The notes beneath the pieces are model-generated. The model saw only the letters and a program-made list of their open reading frames with translations. It was not told where the DNA came from and did not search any database. A DNA stretch of 33,698 nucleotides from JADHOX01 sp038120515. Its GTDB lineage: Bacteria; Pseudomonadota; Alphaproteobacteria; Rickettsiales; JABIRX01. The stretch spans positions 1-33,698 of the forward strand of contig JAYOLW010000016.1 in NCBI GenBank assembly GCA_038120515.1, in the 5' to 3' direction. The position numbers and the translations under genes were made by a program. Positions 30,942-33,698 of the stretch are shown in pieces (position 1 is the stretch's first letter; each line of letters begins with the position of its first letter).

Positions 30942-31032
30942 GACATTAAGTCTAAATTTATTTTGGTTTCTAAATTATTGATCTTCTCATAATTACCATA
31001 AAAAATTTAGAGATTTTTTAGGAGGTTAATTC

Positions 31033-33336
31033 GTGACAAAATATAATTCAGGAAGTCATAATAGCAAGTCATCGAAATTATTAAGCAAAGCTGTTAATAG
31101 CGAGGATATTTCTATAGATCAATTATTATTAGTTCATGAAGAAAATGAATTAATAAAGCAATTATATGCAGATCTTGAGCAGGCGGAGTTAATGCTTGAA
31201 GAATCTAATAACATTTTAATTGAGCAAGTTAAAAAATTATCAGATGATTTAATTGATGCTGAAATTGAACTTTCAGAAACAAACGCAAAATTAGAGCAAG
31301 CTATTTTTGATTTAGAATCTGCAAAGGATATTAGTGAAAGTGATAGAGAGATAGTCGAAGAATATAAATTACAACTAATTACATTATCAAATGATCTTTC
31401 TGAGCAAACAGAATTACTAGAAAAGCTTGAGTCGGATAATGATCAAAAAACTAAGCAATTTGAACAGGCATCAGCACTTTCTAATTCATTATTAAAGGAA
31501 GTTGATGATCAAAAAATATTTGCTGAAAAGTTAAAGGCATCATATTCCGATAATATGAATGAGTTAAAGGAGAAATTTGCTGCTGAAAAACTAGAGTTAA
31601 ATGAATCATTAAATCATTATAAATTTAATTTTGAGAAAAATGAGAAGCAGCTTGAGCAATTAACAGAGGAATTTGAAGATATCTCAAGGGAGTATATTCA
31701 TTATGAGAAAATAACAAATGACAAAATAGATGAAAGTCAAAAACTAATTAGGTCATTAGAGGAAAATCTAGGTAAAGCACAACAAGAGCGATTAACAATT
31801 CAAGATACAATTTATAATATTGAGAAACAACTTCATGATTCTGAGGCTTCATATATAAGAAAAATGAAGGAGATGTCTAATGATCACAAAAATGAAATAA
31901 CTGTTTTAAAGGATGATTATAATAGTAAGGTAAGAAGTTATGAAGCTAGGATAGAAGATTTACATCTAGCGTTAAAATCATCAGAAGATATGAAGCAGAT
32001 CATCAATGAAAAGCTACATGAACATAATATTAAATATCAAAAATTAGCTGATCAACTAAATCATAAGGAAGAATTAATAGCTAAATTTGAGGACGATAAG
32101 AAAGAGTTAGCTCATGCCTTAAAAATTAAGGATAATGATTTATTAGATTTAAAATATGAGCATGATCGAATTAAAAATGAGCATCGATCAAATATCGAGG
32201 AGTTAAAGAATAAAATAAACGAGGGTGGTAAAAGAATTTTTGCTTTAGAGTCTATCAATAAAGATTTAGATCTGAAATTCCAAAAATTTAAAAAACAGGC
32301 AACAGAGGAAAAAGAGCAGCTTAAAGTTGTAATTAATGACCAAACACATGAAATAAATAATCTTGATAAGGAGAATTTCGTTTTATCAGAATCAATTGAG
32401 GAAATCAAAAATACTGCTAAATATGAAGGGCAGAAGCAATATGAGATATTTCAAAAAGATTTATTAGAAATACGTGATTCGAATGATAAAATTAAGCAGA
32501 ATCTTCAAGGTCAATATGATGATTTATATGCTAATTTCACATCATTAAAACAAGCTGATGAAAAAATGAAGCTAAAAATTCAGAAGCAGCAAAAATTAAT
32601 TGGTGATTTTGAAAGAAAATTAAATGCTAAAAATAATGAAATTGAAAAGTTAGAAATTGAAAAATCAGATATTAAGCAACAACTAGTTCAGGCACATAAA
32701 TTCGATGTAAATTCTAAATTAGAACTTCATGAATTAAATGCAAAATTAAATGATCATAAGGATTTAAAATTTGTATTTGAGCAGTCAAATCAGAAATTAG
32801 TAAAAGAGTTAAATATTTACAAGGCTGAAATTGAGAAATTAAACACGAATCTTGATAAAAAAGATTTAAATATTTCAAATTTAAAGTCAGAAAATAGTAA
32901 ATTAATTCAGCAGCTTGAAAGCCTACAAAAGGAAATAAAAATATTGGATTCTCATGTAAAAATTGAAAAACAGAGATTTCATAAAGCTGATAATGTTTCA
33001 AATGCGACGCCTCAAGATGTTTATTATCATCTTCAGGAAATACAGAGAGTTAAGCTTAGTGCTGTAGCTAAAATAGATGAAGCTGATCTTGCTAAAATAC
33101 CAACTGAGCTTCAAGAGCCATTTAAAGAGTTAAGAAGAATGCATAAATTAAAGGTTGGTTCAATTATTATGGCTTATGAGGCATCAGTTAGTGCTCTTCA
33201 GATGAAAAACATGGAGATAAAGGATTATGAAACAGCAATGCGAAATCTTACTTATACTAATGCTGCGAATTTAGTGATGCTTGAGGAAGAATATCTTGCT
33301 AAGGAGCAGAAATTATTTGAAGGTTATATAAATTAA
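31033..33336 (+). CDS. long coiled-coil protein of unknown function (767 aa)
   Basis: The start is GTG at 31033, chosen because a perfect AGGAGG (31020-31025) lies 7 nt upstream; most other genes here lack such a site. Residues about 30-655 are one nearly continuous coiled coil rich in Glu, Lys, Leu, Asn and Gln, with no Pro before Pro660 and no Cys or Trp anywhere. Residues 660-767 form a separate helical C-terminal domain (QDVYYHLQEIQRVKLSAVAK, LQEPFKELRRMHKLKVGSII). There is no signal peptide or membrane segment. I do not recognise the family. An extended rod with a globular end could act as a cytoplasmic scaffold, a polarity or chromosome-organising factor, or a secreted effector; the sequence does not decide. 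It stands alone, with its own promoter. Confidence 0.85.
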   Translation: MTKYNSGSHNSKSSKLLSKAVNSEDISIDQLLLVHEENELIKQLYADLEQAELMLEESNNILIEQVKKLSDDLIDAEIELSETNAKLEQAIFDLESAKDISESDREIVEEYKLQLITLSNDLSEQTELLEKLESDNDQKTKQFEQASALSNSLLKEVDDQKIFAEKLKASYSDNMNELKEKFAAEKLELNESLNHYKFNFEKNEKQLEQLTEEFEDISREYIHYEKITNDKIDESQKLIRSLEENLGKAQQERLTIQDTIYNIEKQLHDSEASYIRKMKEMSNDHKNEITVLKDDYNSKVRSYEARIEDLHLALKSSEDMKQIINEKLHEHNIKYQKLADQLNHKEELIAKFEDDKKELAHALKIKDNDLLDLKYEHDRIKNEHRSNIEELKNKINEGGKRIFALESINKDLDLKFQKFKKQATEEKEQLKVVINDQTHEINNLDKENFVLSESIEEIKNTAKYEGQKQYEIFQKDLLEIRDSNDKIKQNLQGQYDDLYANFTSLKQADEKMKLKIQKQQKLIGDFERKLNAKNNEIEKLEIEKSDIKQQLVQAHKFDVNSKLELHELNAKLNDHKDLKFVFEQSNQKLVKELNIYKAEIEKLNTNLDKKDLNISNLKSENSKLIQQLESLQKEIKILDSHVKIEKQRFHKADNVSNATPQDVYYHLQEIQRVKLSAVAKIDEADLAKIPTELQEPFKELRRMHKLKVGSIIMAYEASVSALQMKNMEIKDYETAMRNLTYTNAANLVMLEEEYLAKEQKLFEGYIN

Positions 33337-33698
33337 TATTTTGGTTAGCAAAAATTTGGGTTCTTCTTTGTTGTTTTAACTAAAATAGATTTTTATCAAA
33401 AATAAAATTAATTAATATTTACATCTTAGAATTATAATTATTTCTATTTCCTTACCAAAATTCACCTAAGCTTTTAGATAAAATTAACTATTTTATTGAT
33501 TTTTTACATTTCAGATTAATTTTATAAAATTTCTGTAAAATCTTATAATTTTTATAAAAATCCCTGAAAATACAAATTTTCTGCTGATTCTTTCAGAAAA
33601 AATTTCCTTTAAACCCGAAAATCTGCTATAATTACATAAGAATAGGTGAGTTTTGCCTATCGTAATGGAATATAAATTTATGAGTAATAATGAGTAGA
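33337..33698. other. 362-nt AT-rich right end without a complete gene
   Basis: After the coiled-coil gene the sequence is very AT-rich with short runs of A and T and no ORF. A 7-bp hairpin TTTTCTG/CAGAAAA lies at 33577-33600 and an extended -10 promoter at 33624-33632. Beyond it ATAGG/CCTAT (33642-33646 and 33656-33660) can form a small hairpin in the leader. An ATG at 33665 gives only ten codons before TAG. An ATG at 33690 in another frame runs off the window and could start the next gene. Confidence 0.5.
33624..33632 (+). promoter_or_regulatory. extended -10 promoter for a gene beyond the window
   Basis: TGCTATAAT (33624-33632) is a perfect TGn-extended -10 box, the same class as the one at 30933-30941. 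The -35 position has only a weak match. The gene served lies to the right. Confidence 0.45.

Noticed and set aside
33665..33697. Ten-codon ORF at the right end
   Set aside because: It ends at TAG within the window and has no ribosome site; it is more likely leader sequence of a gene starting at or beyond 33690.
1..33698. CRISPR arrays, rRNA genes, insertion sequences or transposases
   Set aside because: Both strands were read for regular spaced repeats, rRNA core motifs and transposase signatures; none were seen.

Overview
The window is an AT-rich (roughly 30% GC by eye), gene-dense bacterial scaffold. The protein families and gene neighbourhoods (mtaB-ftsY, sdhE-mfd, a short DnaA-like/Hda protein beside a squalene/phytoene-synthase-family protein, a MoxR/DUF58 pair, overlapping start/stop codons) fit an alphaproteobacterium close to the Rickettsiales. 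It is not a strongly reduced one, because purine (purM, purN) and queuosine (queC, queE, queF) genes are present. Two 10-N runs (3393-3402 and 27141-27150) show it is a scaffold of joined contigs.

Layout. 1-1880 is unlike the rest: three small leftward ORFs of unknown function with strong Shine-Dalgarno sites, a repeated promoter module, DnaA boxes and many inverted repeats, with long stretches without genes. It looks like phage or plasmid sequence, or a chimeric join, and it abuts an mtaB that lacks its N-terminus. 1882-8707 runs rightward: mtaB, ftsY (broken by an N gap), a class-I-type aminotransferase with an altered PLP pocket, tRNA-Arg(TCG), and a very divergent PEP-carboxylase-like protein. 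16018-8696 is a leftward, tightly packed block: SH3-domain protein, SLC13/TrkA-C permease, dusB, M16 peptidase, purM, purN, EamA transporter. 16050-17938 is rightward moxR plus DUF58. 25017-17941 is a second leftward block: Hda-like, squalene/phytoene-synthase-like, Kef-type antiporter, queE, queC, GNAT, queF, rhodanese, TlpA-like thioredoxin, then pdxH. 25073-33336 runs rightward: M23 endopeptidase, ppa, a gap and contig-end oddity, sdhE, mfd (broken by a stop and a frameshift), and a 767-residue coiled-coil protein with its own promoter and consensus ribosome-binding site. The right end holds a further promoter whose gene lies outside the window.

Functionally, most of the window is housekeeping: tRNA modification (mtaB, dusB, queC/E/F), co-translational targeting (ftsY), purine and PLP synthesis, envelope maintenance (M23, SH3, MoxR/DUF58), ion homeostasis, and transcription-coupled repair. 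The parts that repay a closer look are the left 1.9 kb, the PEPC-like protein that has lost core catalytic motifs, the Asp-to-Asn aminotransferase, the interrupted mfd and the orphan coiled-coil protein.
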